From Lentilactobacillus fungorum (GTDB lineage Bacteria; Bacillota; Bacilli; Lactobacillales; Lactobacillaceae), in NCBI RefSeq assembly GCF_016860605.1, contig NZ_BNJR01000007.1, forward strand, positions 62,001 through 126,000: DNA of 64,000 nt, given 5' to 3'. Shown piece by piece: positions 1-6,782 of the stretch. Both the position numbers and the translations under genes were made by a program. The first letter of the stretch is position 1; every line of letters begins with the position of its first letter. The notes under the pieces are model-generated. The model had not been told where the DNA came from and ran no database searches. It saw only the letters and a program-made list of their open reading frames with translations.

Positions 1-439
1 CAATTTTTTCACCAAGGGCCATCATGCGTTTGTTACCAGACCAGGTTGTAAAGCCGATGTGCGGTAACTGGGTAACGTCGGTGAATAGGTGGTCTAACCA
101 TTGTTGTAACGCGATTTGGCCGATGTGTTGGCCCCAGAGATCTGGTTGGTAGATCACAATTCCGACTTCTAGCCAATGCTTGAGGTGACCATCTTCAAAA
201 TAAGCCGAAACTGAGCCGACAAGTTCGTTATTTAATGTAATCACCCAGCGATCATCATTTTCAAGCCATTTTTGTGGCCCAACTTTAGTCATAAAAATGG
301 CTTTTGAAGGAAGGACATCACGAAAATAAGGCCCATTCCATTTTGTCCATTCTGCGTTGGGATCGCTAAAGGCAATTTGCCAAAAGGGGCTTAAATCGTT
401 TTGATGGAGCGGTCGAATATTAATTTGTGAGGTTACCAT
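1..439 (-). CDS. GNAT family N-acetyltransferase, 3' part beyond the window
   Basis: I read this frame directly because it runs off the left edge; 146 residues are visible, starting MVTSQINIRPLHQNDLSPFW. The order of elements is that of a RimJ/RimL-like GNAT acetyltransferase: an N-terminal IRPL strand, a central strand pair near residues 70-82 (WVITLNNELVGSVSAYF), then LEVGIVIYQPDLWGQHIGQIAL, which is the acetyl-CoA pyrophosphate-loop region, and a late FTTWSGNKRMMALGEKI segment where this family usually has the NxxSxxLxEKxGF pattern. These enzymes move an acetyl group from acetyl-CoA to a ribosomal protein N-terminus, an antibiotic or a small amine; the substrate cannot be read here. No clear Shine-Dalgarno sequence is visible, so the ATG is a reasonable but unproven start. 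Confidence 0.8.
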   Translation of the reverse strand, partial: MVTSQINIRPLHQNDLSPFWQIAFSDPNAEWTKWNGPYFRDVLPSKAIFMTKVGPQKWLENDDRWVITLNNELVGSVSAYFEDGHLKHWLEVGIVIYQPDLWGQHIGQIALQQWLDHLFTDVTQLPHIGFTTWSGNKRMMALGEKI

Positions 440-627
440 ATGATTACACCAGCCTTTTCTACCAAAAATAGCATATGATTAAACAAACGGTAAAGTGGTA
501 ACCGGAAACCATGAAGTTTCTTGTACGCCAACCAATCCTGGTTTCATGCAGTGCAGAGAATCTTTGCTAGGCAGAAGCTTAATTTGGTTCTAAAGTAAAC
601 TCATCAGCAAGAAAAGAGGACATTCAA

Positions 628-1233
628 ATGAGATTTGGCGCGCGATTAAAGCAAGCACGGATAAAACGACAACTAACGCAGCAAATCGTTGCGGACCATC
701 TAAACGTTTCTCGGCAGACAATCTCCAGCTGGGAAACCGAAAATAGCTACCCTGATATTGATAGTTTAATCAAGCTCAGTAATTTTTACCAGCTCTCTTT
801 GGATGTCCTTTTAAAGGAGGATGTTGGCATGAAAGAATATTTGAAGAAGCAAGAAGTATTAGACTGGATCCGGCCCATCAAGGGGTTTACGGTGGCCATC
901 GACATCATTTTTGTCGGCAGCTTGGTCTTTATTAAGCACCAGGGACTAGCGGAGGCATTGTTACTTCTCATTGGACTGGGTAACTTATTGGTGATGATGC
1001 GAGTTGGGAGCCTAACTGAAGAATTGACTGGCAAGTCGAGAATTTCAAGACTGCCGGCTGAGCGGAAGTTTATTTGGCCGTTGGTGGTACTCGTTACGTT
1101 GATTGTTGGGATTGAATGGTACTTAAAGCTTCAGCCTTCTAGTGATGCCGTTTCGATTACCATTGGGCTTTGGCTGGGTGGATTGGTATGCGAAGCCATT
1201 TATCATTATCGAAAAAATAAGGGAACGTTGTAA
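628..1233 (+). CDS. membrane-anchored XRE-family (Cro/CI) regulator
   Basis: 201 residues. Residues about 5-60 are a Cro/CI helix-turn-helix with the recognition stretch VSRQTISSWETENSYPDIDSL and the typical closing LSLDVLLKED. After a short linker come about four hydrophobic segments (near 88-106, 108-126, 147-164 and 172-192), so the DNA-binding domain is probably held at the inner membrane face. The ATG follows an AGAGGA site at a usual distance. It is one of seven proteins of this architecture in the window. Known relatives are poorly characterised; a role in sensing membrane state or membrane-active compounds is inference. A strong terminator follows, so it looks monocistronic. Confidence 0.85.
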   Translation: MRFGARLKQARIKRQLTQQIVADHLNVSRQTISSWETENSYPDIDSLIKLSNFYQLSLDVLLKEDVGMKEYLKKQEVLDWIRPIKGFTVAIDIIFVGSLVFIKHQGLAEALLLLIGLGNLLVMMRVGSLTEELTGKSRISRLPAERKFIWPLVVLVTLIVGIEWYLKLQPSSDAVSITIGLWLGGLVCEAIYHYRKNKGTL

Positions 1234-1256
1234 GAGTATGATTGTTTAAGGTTAGG

Positions 1257-1302
1257 CAGCGCCAAAGTGACATCAATTGATGGCTTTGGCGCTGTTGTCT
1301 GT
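1257..1302 (+). terminator. Rho-independent terminator after the first XRE-membrane gene
   Basis: CAGCGCCAAAG pairs perfectly with CTTTGGCGCTG around a 16-base loop, followed by a T-rich stretch. It separates the regulator from the zinc-independent ribosomal protein unit. Confidence 0.8.
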
Positions 1303-1343
1303 CAGTGGCCCTAAGGTTGCTCCTTACGGCTAAAAATTGATCC

Positions 1344-1395
1344 TTGACATAATGGCTGAACGTGGCATAATTATAAAACGTAACGATTACTATTT
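1344..1395 (+). promoter_or_regulatory. promoter with a Zur-like box before rpmG/rpsN
   Basis: A TTGACA -35 (1344-1349) and a CATAAT -10 (1366-1371) are 16 bases apart. Just downstream, ACGTAACGATTACTA (1378-1392, inside a wider imperfect palindrome 1376-1395) matches the Bacillus Zur box core TCGTAATNATTACGA at most positions. It would overlap the transcription start, where a repressor binds well. The genes behind it encode cysteine-poor L33 and S14, which in Bacillus are classic Zur targets. The promoter and palindrome are visible; Zur binding is inference from the match and the target genes. Confidence 0.6.
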
Positions 1396-1432
1396 AAAAT
1401 TAAACTAGCAAATAACGGAAGGAGTGGTTGAT

Positions 1433-1582
1433 ATGAGAAAAAATATTGTTTTGGAATGTGTTGAAACTGGCGAACGAATTTATTTGACCAGTAAGAATCT
1501 AACGAATAATCCAGACCGACTGGAACTCAAGAAGTATTCGCCAAAGCTCCGACGCAAGGCGATTTTTAGGGAAGTGAAATAA
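1433..1582 (+). CDS. rpmG: 50S ribosomal protein L33, zinc-independent type
   Basis: 49 residues starting [22 protein letters not shown] and ending [12 protein letters not shown], the usual L33 length and pattern. Zinc-binding L33 carries two CxxC pairs; here only one cysteine (position 9) remains, so this is the C-minus paralogue that works without zinc. The ATG follows a GGAGTGG site. It heads a unit with C-minus S14 and a small metal-homeostasis-type protein behind a Zur-like box. The expected role is to replace zinc-loaded L33 on the 50S subunit when zinc is scarce, which frees zinc. The L33 assignment is firm; the regulation is inferred. Confidence 0.93.
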   Translation: MRKNIVLECVETGERIYLTSKNLTNNPDRLELKKYSPKLRRKAIFREVK

Positions 1583-1583
1583 T

Positions 1584-1699
1584 AGAACAGCACCGCAAAG
1601 CAGGAATCTGGAGGTAAGCACCGCCAGCAAAATGCGAAGTCCGTGGCTTTCCACTGGCAAAGACCCACGGCAACTGCTAACCGCTTTGCCTCGCTCACT
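1584..1699 (+). repeat. divergent copy of the ~118-bp palindromic element, between rpmG and rpsN
   Basis: The ends match the family: GCAAAGCAG near the 5' end, CTAACCGCTTTGC near the 3' end, then CGCTCACT immediately followed by AGGAGG, the rpsN ribosome site. The middle differs from the other copies but still folds, with CCGTGG pairing with CCACGG and CGCAAAGCAG facing CTGCTAACCGCTTTGC. It lies inside the transcript, so any effect would be on rpsN translation or mRNA processing. Confidence 0.65.
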
Positions 1700-1713
1700 A
1701 GGAGGAATAAACT

Positions 1714-1983
1714 GTGGCAAAAAAATCTAAAATTGCAAAAGCTGAAAAACAAAAGAAATTAATTGCGAAGTATGCTGTGTTACGACGGGAATTAAAAGCA
1801 AAGGGCGACTATGAAGCGCTGCGAAAGCTGCCGAAAGATTCCAATCCCAATCGGCTTCGAAACCGCGATCACTTGGATGGCCGGCCACGCGGTTATATGA
1901 GAAAGTTTGATATGTCGCGGCTGAATTTCCGCAAATATGCCCACCTTGGCCAAATTCCTGGGGTTCATAAGGCCAGCTGGTAA
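1714..1983 (+). CDS. rpsN: 30S ribosomal protein S14, zinc-independent long type
   Basis: 89 residues, starting at GTG with AGGAGG eight bases upstream. The C-terminal half carries the S14 signature ([25 protein letters not shown]) and ends GVHKASW. Zinc-binding S14 of Firmicutes has 61 residues and CxxC pairs; this long form has no cysteine, so it is the alternative S14 (RpsN2/YhzA type) made when zinc is limiting. It is separated from rpmG by a palindromic element and followed 20 bases later by the 41-residue protein, all upstream of one terminator. Identity is firm; zinc control rests on the family and the upstream box. Confidence 0.95.
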   Translation: MAKKSKIAKAEKQKKLIAKYAVLRRELKAKGDYEALRKLPKDSNPNRLRNRDHLDGRPRGYMRKFDMSRLNFRKYAHLGQIPGVHKASW

Positions 1984-2003
1984 AATTCAATAGGAGGCTT
2001 CTC

Positions 2004-2129
2004 ATGGAAAAACAAGATCTTGCAACTGCCTATCGACGATTAAAGAGTCCTAATATTAAGACTCGCAAGCGCGCCCTCAAGATTATTAAAGAGATGAAAA
2101 CACAAAAGCGGCGTTCGAACTTGGGTTAG
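2004..2129 (+). CDS. small basic protein of the putative metal homeostasis type
   Basis: 41 residues read from the sequence: a MEKQDLATAYRRLKSP start, a repeat-like basic middle (NIKTRKRALKIIKEMK) and a QKRRSNLG end, with 13 Lys/Arg and no cysteine. AGGAGG lies eight bases before the ATG. It follows C-minus L33 and S14 in the same apparent transcript. As far as I remember, lactobacilli often have a tiny protein with the same LATAYRxLKSPNIKTRKxALKIIK pattern, annotated as a putative metal homeostasis protein. The high charge suggests RNA or ribosome contact, which is speculation. Confidence 0.65.
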   Translation: MEKQDLATAYRRLKSPNIKTRKRALKIIKEMKTQKRRSNLG

Positions 2130-2150
2130 TCACGTGATAATTAAAGTTAA

Positions 2151-2206
2151 GGCCGGACCTCATCAATTACACTCGTTTAGTTGATGAGAGCCGGCCTTTT
2201 TATTTT
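2151..2206 (+). terminator. terminator closing the L33/S14 unit
   Basis: GGCCGG-ACCTCATCAA pairs with TTGATGAG-A-GCCGGCC, a stem of about 15 base pairs, followed by TTTTTATTTT. Confidence 0.88.
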
Positions 2207-2487
2207 AGATTAAGCTAAGCCATTCATAAATACCTTTGAAACAATTAATAATTCATTTGTTTGACTTTAGATAACAAAACTTATAGACTAACAGCAACTT
2301 ATACTTATCGCAAACCTAGTTTCCGATTAACCTGAGGGGCGGTTAGTCAATGTAAACCACTGCGTTCTTGGCAAGCAGTCATTTTATGCTAGGGTAGATG
2401 TAAAGTGCGATATTCTTGATTGGGTTATCTTATCAGTTAATAACATTAATTACTTATCGCCAAGCATCCGGGGGAAAGGTGAGTACC
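2207..2487 (+). promoter_or_regulatory. upstream region of a small membrane gene, with AAACC-TAGTTT motif
   Basis: No convincing gene. At 2309-2325 the sequence reads CGCAAACCTAGTTTCCG, a near-palindrome (AAAC-N3-GTTT). Related motifs occur before other small membrane genes in the window (7068-7086, 26366-26384, 26393-26409, 36821-36842), so it may be an operator. It lies about 165 bases before the next start codon. Confidence 0.3.
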
Positions 2488-2679
2488 ATGAGTTTAAAGC
2501 GAATTTTGTTTTCAATTATATTTGGGGTTATCAATTTAATGGGCATTATTTTCTTACTAAATCCAATTATGGCGATTGTCAACCGTCAATTCCAAGAAAG
2601 TGACCTCCTGCAAATTATCTTAATTGTCGCGATCACCCTTGTATTAGACGTTGGCACTTTCCAAGAAATTCAAGACTAA
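2488..2679 (+). CDS. small two-helix membrane protein
   Basis: 63 residues from the ATG at 2488, chosen because AAGGTG lies just upstream; a longer reading from 2416 has no ribosome site. Two hydrophobic stretches are clear: residues about 6-27 (FSIIFGVINLMGIIFLL) and 42-58 (LLQIILIVAITLVLDVG), joined by a short polar loop. I do not recognise a family. It sits before a secreted small protein and a convergent XRE-membrane regulator, a grouping repeated just downstream. Confidence 0.55.
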   Translation: MSLKRILFSIIFGVINLMGIIFLLNPIMAIVNRQFQESDLLQIILIVAITLVLDVGTFQEIQD

Positions 2680-2741
2680 GATTGTGCAAATAGCTAGAAT
2701 GCGGTATCTTTAAGAATAATGAATTGAGATAGGAGGTGGCC

Positions 2742-3071
2742 GTGACGAATAAACTAATGATAGTGGCTACCACGTGCTTATTAACGATGTGTATCAGTAT
2801 CCGGACTCACGCCGCTACTTATCGGGTTTCCCACGTCTCCGCGTTATCTTGGGAAGCCAAGTATGACGTGACAACTCACGGCAATACAATTACCAATGTT
2901 TCTCACGTTTCCGCTCACGGGCTGGTGGGTTCAATTGTTAAAAAATATGTTTCTCAACCGGCTTATAATAAAGTGACATTACATATGACGCGGAAAGTCG
3001 GCAGTGTTATTTATCGAACATCTTTAAAAACGCGGGTTGCTGACCATAAAATCCATGTAACCGCTAATTAA
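2742..3071 (+). CDS. small secreted protein of unknown function
   Basis: 109 residues from the GTG at 2742, five bases after AGGAGG; the in-frame GTG at 2736 overlaps that site and is less likely. Residues about 1-25 form a signal peptide (hydrophobic core LMIVATTCLLTMCISI, then THA-ATY as a probable type I cleavage site). The mature part is about 84 residues, rich in Val, Thr and His, with the phrase VSHVSA repeated about 32 residues apart. No catalytic motif is seen. Its last codons overlap the end of the opposite-strand regulator by 8 bp. Confidence 0.6.
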   Translation: MTNKLMIVATTCLLTMCISIRTHAATYRVSHVSALSWEAKYDVTTHGNTITNVSHVSAHGLVGSIVKKYVSQPAYNKVTLHMTRKVGSVIYRTSLKTRVADHKIHVTAN

Positions 3072-3585
3072 TCCGATAAACCTTGGTGCCTGATGGATGC
3101 AGCCAGTTATCACTGACGATCACGTAAAGGCTTATCAAACTAATGAAGATGACAACAGCCGAGACCACGATAATTGTTTTGTGGAGGCTGTTGTATTTAT
3201 TATTGCGCCAAAGAACGTAAATCGGCAAAAATACGCCGACAATGGGGACAAGGGCAGACACCAGGGATAGGATCAATAGAATAATGCCCTCGTCGTTATT
3301 TTGGTAAAGCGCCATGGTGACTTTCTGAGGCGAAACGTCGCCCATTGGGATGGTTTGGCGGTCCTTGGCTTCTTGAGCCAGTTGGTCATGGTGCTGCAAC
3401 AATTGATCGGTCGAAATGCCATAAAGCTGGCTTAATGAAATTAAATTATCAATATCTGGATAACTACGACCGTTTTCCCACTTTGAAATTGATTGGCGGG
3501 AAATATGTAGGATCGTAGCGACTTCATTTTGAGAAAGCCCCTTATTAAGCCGGGCTTTTTTGAGTTGCTGGGATAAGTCGGCCAT
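3064..3585 (-). CDS. membrane-anchored XRE-family regulator
   Basis: 173 residues from the ATG at 3585, which follows AAAGGTGG; a longer reading to 3651 adds an implausible cysteine- and arginine-rich leader. Residues about 5-60 form the helix-turn-helix (SQNEVATILHISRQSISKWENGRSYPDID written in two overlapping helices), ending GISTDQLLQHHD. After a Gln- and Asp-rich linker come two hydrophobic segments (GIILLILSLVSALVPIVGVFL and TIIVVSAVVIFISLISLYVIV). It faces a small secreted-protein gene and overlaps its 3' end. A link between the two is suggested by position only. Confidence 0.82.
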   Translation of the reverse strand: MADLSQQLKKARLNKGLSQNEVATILHISRQSISKWENGRSYPDIDNLISLSQLYGISTDQLLQHHDQLAQEAKDRQTIPMGDVSPQKVTMALYQNNDEGIILLILSLVSALVPIVGVFLPIYVLWRNNKYNSLHKTIIVVSAVVIFISLISLYVIVSDNWLHPSGTKVYRIN

Positions 3586-3756
3586 AGTACACCACCTTTC
3601 TATCGTTGTTCTATGTCCAATATAACATCTAAAAGTTGGTTTTCGAAGCAAAAATTAATTGCAAACGTAAACCGGGTGCAACCAGTGAGTTCTTTGTCAG
3701 GGTTTGCGGAGGTGATAAAGTCGACTTATTAATAATAACGAAATTGAGGCTTTCAA

Positions 3757-3933
3757 ATGGTTTGGTTATATGGATTAGTTGCGGTTGGTTCAGCTTTATT
3801 AGTTACACTGATTAAAATACGGTTTGATTTGAAACGGTTTTCGATTAAAGGCTACTTTCCGTTCTTGATTGTGAGTTCGGCAATTTGTCTAACGGCTTAC
3901 GTGATTGAGGAATTGCAACAAATGATGGGATGA
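3757..3933 (+). CDS. small two-helix membrane protein
   Basis: 58 residues read directly, starting MVWLYGLVAVGSALLVTLIK and ending EELQQMMG. Two helices (about 2-19 and 35-50) flank a basic loop (RFDLKRFSIK). A GAGG site lies eight bases before the ATG. The stop is 13 bases before the next small membrane gene, so the pair is probably one transcript. No known family recognised. Confidence 0.5.
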   Translation: MVWLYGLVAVGSALLVTLIKIRFDLKRFSIKGYFPFLIVSSAICLTAYVIEELQQMMG

Positions 3934-3946
3934 AAAAGAGGTGTGG

Positions 3947-4195
3947 ATGTTGATAAAAGTGAAATTAAGTCTGGTAATCTTGGCAATCGTCCAGTCAGCA
4001 GCGTTTGGCCTGATGCTTTACTTTCTCTCGCGGACGGCCAGTGTAATAATTGATCATAATAAATATCACAAAAGCAATTACTACTTAGTCCGCTGGGGTC
4101 AATCAATTAGCGGCGCCGTTCAGCAATTTTGGCAGCCATTGGTTGTTTGGACAGCAATTTGGTGGGTAATGGATGCCGTCATTCAGGTTAAGTAG
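3947..4195 (+). CDS. small membrane protein next to an XRE-membrane regulator
   Basis: 82 residues from the ATG at 3947 (AGAGGTG a few bases upstream; a GTG at 3941 is the alternative). One strong hydrophobic segment spans about 4-27 (KLSLVILAIVQSAAFGLMLYFL) and a second lies near the C-terminus (FWQPLVVWTAIWWVMDAVI). The loop between is polar with several Tyr, Lys and His. It is co-directional with the 58-residue gene upstream and convergent with the regulator at 4201. Function unknown. Confidence 0.5.
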   Translation: MLIKVKLSLVILAIVQSAAFGLMLYFLSRTASVIIDHNKYHKSNYYLVRWGQSISGAVQQFWQPLVVWTAIWWVMDAVIQVK

Positions 4196-4200
4196 GTCGA

Positions 4201-4779
4201 CTAAAGTAACGACCAATGTAAGAAATTAATACCAATTAAAAGCGATAGGGCAGCCCCGATAATGGCCCCTAGCAAAGCGGCCAAAAGAATCATGACCAGC
4301 TGGTGTCGCCGGCTTCTGGGCTTAGCGTGGGAGATCTCGCCGGTCTTTAAATAAGTCAAAATTTGCCGATAAGTATAGAGTTTAAGCGAGTTGGTTCGAT
4401 TGATCAGAATAACACTTAAAACAACACCTAACGTTGCAAACGAGGCGACTAGCATCATGGAAATACCAGCAGGTAGCCAGCGCATACTGGCTAAAGCGCC
4501 ATAGGTGAATAAACCACACAGTAAAACGCCCACAATTAACCAGCGGATCTTTTTCTGCAGTAAGTTTCCCCGCATTGTTTGAAGATCACCGCTAATGAGG
4601 TCGTTGACGTCAACGTCATAAAGTTCGGCAAGCAGTAATAGGCTTTGGATGTCTGGATAGGTCCGGCCATTTTCCCAGTGTGACACTGTTTGACGTGAAA
4701 CGTGGATTTTCTTTGCTAATTCGTTTTGGGTGAGCCCCTGTGATTTTCGTAATTGAATTAATTGACTGGTAACGTACAC
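4201..4779 (-). CDS. membrane-anchored XRE-family regulator
   Basis: 192 residues starting at GTG. The helix-turn-helix covers about 3-58 with VSRQTVSHWENGRTYPDIQSL and ends VDVNDLISGDLQ. Four hydrophobic segments follow (near 82-100, 103-128 and two in the last 40 residues: QLVMILLAALLGAIIGAALSL). Upstream AAGGGG is about 11 bases from the GTG, a long but possible spacing. A 6-bp inverted repeat, TCCGTT-GCG-AACGGA, lies 34-48 bases upstream and may be its own operator. It converges on the small membrane pair at 3757-4195. Confidence 0.82.
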   Translation of the reverse strand: MYVTSQLIQLRKSQGLTQNELAKKIHVSRQTVSHWENGRTYPDIQSLLLLAELYDVDVNDLISGDLQTMRGNLLQKKIRWLIVGVLLCGLFTYGALASMRWLPAGISMMLVASFATLGVVLSVILINRTNSLKLYTYRQILTYLKTGEISHAKPRSRRHQLVMILLAALLGAIIGAALSLLIGINFLHWSLL

Positions 4780-4812
4780 GCAAACAGCATCCCCTTAGTT
4801 TCTAGTTTGGTT

Positions 4813-4827
4813 TCCGTTGCGAACGGA
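4813..4827. promoter_or_regulatory. inverted repeat, possible operator
   Basis: TCCGTT-GCG-AACGGA is a perfect 6-bp palindrome with a 3-base centre, between the divergent regulator (4779, minus) and the gene starting at 4927. It is preceded by AGTTTCTAGTTTGGTTTCC. Binding by the adjacent XRE protein is a guess. Confidence 0.35.
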
Positions 4828-4926
4828 TAAAAATGTTGACATTTGAGAATTCAGCATGATTAACACTACTACAACCTATCTTACCATGCTAATCTGAGCG
4901 TGAATCAAGAAGATAGGAGTGGGATT

Positions 4927-5280
4927 ATGCAACAAGATGAAGATTTCTTAACCCGACAAATTCGGTCAATTGGCCAAGGCCTAGGTGTCATGATTAGCGG
5001 TAAGAATGGCGGCCCAACGCAAATTGTATTTCCAAAAAAACAGGCTCAAAAGTTACCACACCAAGTGGACTTACAACGTTTAATCGATGAAGGCAAGTAT
5101 GGCCAAGCCGCTGAACACTTAGTTCAACTTGAATTTGCGATTTCTCATCAGGACTATTTTGAGTTAAGTCTTTGGCTCTACAAGACACTCAATCAATTAA
5201 GTGATGAAACCCTTAGAAGTGGTCAATATTCAAAGACCCGGATTTTAGATCAGCTGCAGCGATTGAAAAATAAGCAGTAA
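4927..5280 (+). CDS. small soluble protein, probably DUF6483 family
   Basis: 117 residues from the ATG at 4927, with AGGAG at a good distance; a longer frame from 4900 lacks a site. The N-terminus MQQDEDFLTRQIRSIGQGLG and the later QVDLQRLIDEGKYGQAAEHL segment resemble a lactobacillal family of about 120-130 residues that I recall as DUF6483; this is from memory. The protein has no membrane segment, is mostly helical by composition, and the EGKYGQAAEHLVQLEF stretch looks like a TPR-type helical hairpin. Function unknown. A bidirectional terminator follows. Confidence 0.65.
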   Translation: MQQDEDFLTRQIRSIGQGLGVMISGKNGGPTQIVFPKKQAQKLPHQVDLQRLIDEGKYGQAAEHLVQLEFAISHQDYFELSLWLYKTLNQLSDETLRSGQYSKTRILDQLQRLKNKQ

Positions 5281-5326
5281 AGGGGACTGACACAAGCTAA
5301 ATTGGCTTGCTGCCAGCCCCCTTTTT
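5279..5326. terminator. bidirectional terminator between convergent genes
   Basis: A stem pairs AGGGG and AAGC on one arm with GCTT and CCCCCT on the other, with A-rich and T-rich flanks. It serves the gene ending at 5280 and overlaps the last codons of the minus-strand gene ending at 5297. Confidence 0.75.
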
Positions 5327-5626
5327 GACCCAAACGTTTTCAAACTTTTCCTCGGTTTTAAATGCTTCGATTAGCTCGGTGGCCATTGTTTCAGCGGCTT
5401 CTTGCGGTAATTCTGGTTGAATACTCATTAACTCTTGGGATAACTCAAAGGACTCCACGGTTGATTCCAAGGAGTCTTTTAACGTTAGGTATTGGTACAA
5501 ATCTCGAATTTGCTCGTTAGTAAACTGATAGTTTAGGAAGATTAAAGAACTGTCACGAATATTTAAGCGTTCGCAAATTTCATTTAAGACGTTAAGTAAT
5601 AATGATTTTTGGTTATAGCTTGTCAT
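5297..5626 (-). CDS. hypothetical soluble protein, 109 residues
   Basis: Starts at an ATG seven or eight bases after GGAGG. The protein is acidic and helical: MTSYNQKSLLLNVLNEICER, then a repeated pattern of amphipathic helices through to ETMATELIEAFKTEEKFENVW and a basic tail. There is no membrane segment or signal peptide. I do not recognise the family. It converges on the preceding gene and shares its terminator. Confidence 0.55.
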   Translation of the reverse strand: MTSYNQKSLLLNVLNEICERLNIRDSSLIFLNYQFTNEQIRDLYQYLTLKDSLESTVESFELSQELMSIQPELPQEAAETMATELIEAFKTEEKFENVWVKKGAGSKPI

Positions 5627-5656
5627 GAATTGATCCTCCGTTAGTCATGAGTGCGA

Positions 5657-5965
5657 TCAGCCGGCGGTCTCGAGAACGATGAACGCCAGCATACTTAATA
5701 AGACGCTGATGACCCCCAGCCGTGGCCAATTAGTTAGCGTTAGTGCAATTAGCAAAACCTAACAATGCCAAAAAATGATCAGGATAATCGATTTGGTTAA
5801 AAGAATCAAGGTAAGGATGGTCCCAATAATCAGCAAATGCCAGTAAAGGGTTACCAGCTTAAAGCAAAGACGGCCAATTTGACTGGTTTGCTGAGCAGCG
5901 ATGGCGAGACGATATTGTTTTGATTGGGATTAAAAGGGATCGAAAAGTTTTCGAACCGCCTTCAT
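5657..5965 (-). pseudogene. decayed small membrane protein gene with two in-frame stops
   Basis: The 103-codon frame starts at an ATG overlapping the stop of the gene upstream (ATGA). It reads MKAVRKLFDPF, then TAA at codon 12 (5930-5932), then about 56 codons with a membrane helix (WHLLIIGTILTLILLTKSIILIIFW), then TAG at codon 69 (5759-5761), then another helix (LGVISVLLSMLAFIVL) to a final TGA. Two membrane helices kept in one frame across both stops suggest a real gene that has recently lost function, or sequence errors. Confidence 0.55.
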
Positions 5966-6240
5966 GGTTTGCGGCTGGTTTCTGATTTTGCAGGCTGCTT
6001 CGCCCGATAATGAGTACGAAACTTCCGGGCGAGTGATTGGAAAATGCGCTTGCCAACGTAACCAGCACAGTTACCTTCAATCAGCGCTGAGCCGATAAAA
6101 AGTAGCCAGTTATGCTGCCAATATCGTCGACCATAATCACAAAAGAAGGCAATGAGCAGTAATGATATCAAGAATAATCCTGACCACAGTCGTTGGTGGC
6201 TGGCGATTAGTTTGGTGAACGAATTACTTTGAGTTTTGAT
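5962..6240 (-). CDS. small membrane protein, start unresolved
   Basis: The frame from about 6240 to 5962 encodes about 92 residues with two hydrophobic stretches (LWSGLFLISLLLIAFFC and NWLLFIGSALIEGNCAGYVG) and a basic tail (KRIFQSLARKFRTHYRAKQPAKSETSRKP). A GGAGG site lies inside the end of the upstream gene, but no ATG, GTG or TTG follows at the right spacing; 6240 is only the codon at that distance, and an in-frame TTG at 6288 is the nearest canonical start upstream. Its TGA overlaps the ATG of the next frame, which is a sign of translational coupling. Same layout as its neighbours; function unknown. Confidence 0.4.
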   Translation of the reverse strand: MKTQSNSFTKLIASHQRLWSGLFLISLLLIAFFCDYGRRYWQHNWLLFIGSALIEGNCAGYVGKRIFQSLARKFRTHYRAKQPAKSETSRKP

Positions 6241-6430
6241 TTTGCTGCGACCTCCAAAATTCGAAAATAATAAATAGCCAAAATACAACTGGCAGGCAAA
6301 TGATGATCCAGCTAATAACTTTATTCGATGAAATAATCCAATTGAAGCCAGCAATGGCTGCGATTAAGAAAATAGTACTAATCGGATGGTTCTTGATATC
6401 GTTAAGGAACTGAATGATTTTCGTCATCAT
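6224..6430 (-). CDS. small two-helix membrane protein
   Basis: 68 residues, MMTKIIQFLNDIKNHP then two helices (ISTIFLIAAIAGFNWII and VISWIIICLPVVFWLFIIF) and a polar tail. The ATG at 6430 follows the upstream stop closely, with GAGG formed by that stop region. Part of a minus-strand run of four or five tiny membrane proteins. No recognised family. Confidence 0.55.
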   Translation of the reverse strand: MMTKIIQFLNDIKNHPISTIFLIAAIAGFNWIISSNKVISWIIICLPVVFWLFIIFEFWRSQQNQNSK

Positions 6431-6435
6431 TAACC

Positions 6436-6723
6436 TCATTTGTGGAAATAGTCTCGTTTAGCGAGAGCTTGATTCAGCCAGACAAAGAAAAAGATGATTA
6501 AAAAGAGAATGAGCCAGCCGGCAGCCAACAATAGTACCATCAGACCCAATCCTGCTAGGCCGTAGTCTTGGATGACCTGGCCGGTGGCTTGAATCAAATC
6601 GACTAGGTTGTTTCGGCGGTGGAGTAGTAACTCAATTGGCAAAAAAATAATGTTGACCAAGATGGTAATGACAAACCACTGGTTAGTGATTTGAGTTGTC
6701 ACTTTGGCAACGTGTTTCATCAT
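6436..6723 (-). CDS. small membrane protein of a tandem cluster
   Basis: 95 residues from the ATG at 6723, ten bases after AGGAGG. After MMKHVAKVTTQITNQW come a helix (FVITILVNIIFLPIELL), a basic turn (HRRNN), a polar stretch and a long C-terminal helix (AGLGLMVLLLAAGWLILFL and onward). Its stop is five bases before the next start. Similar architecture to its neighbours suggests distant paralogues, but identity is too low to prove by eye. Confidence 0.55.
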   Translation of the reverse strand: MMKHVAKVTTQITNQWFVITILVNIIFLPIELLLHRRNNLVDLIQATGQVIQDYGLAGLGLMVLLLAAGWLILFLIIFFFVWLNQALAKRDYFHK

Positions 6724-6782
6724 CTGCTTATGACCTCCTGCGAGTATTCGATAGTGGCTTAAACAATCCCCCCGGTACTTGA

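Noticed and set aside
5859-6080. 73-residue minus-strand frame
   Set aside because: Another frame through the small-membrane cluster; composition is unlike its neighbours and it has no site.
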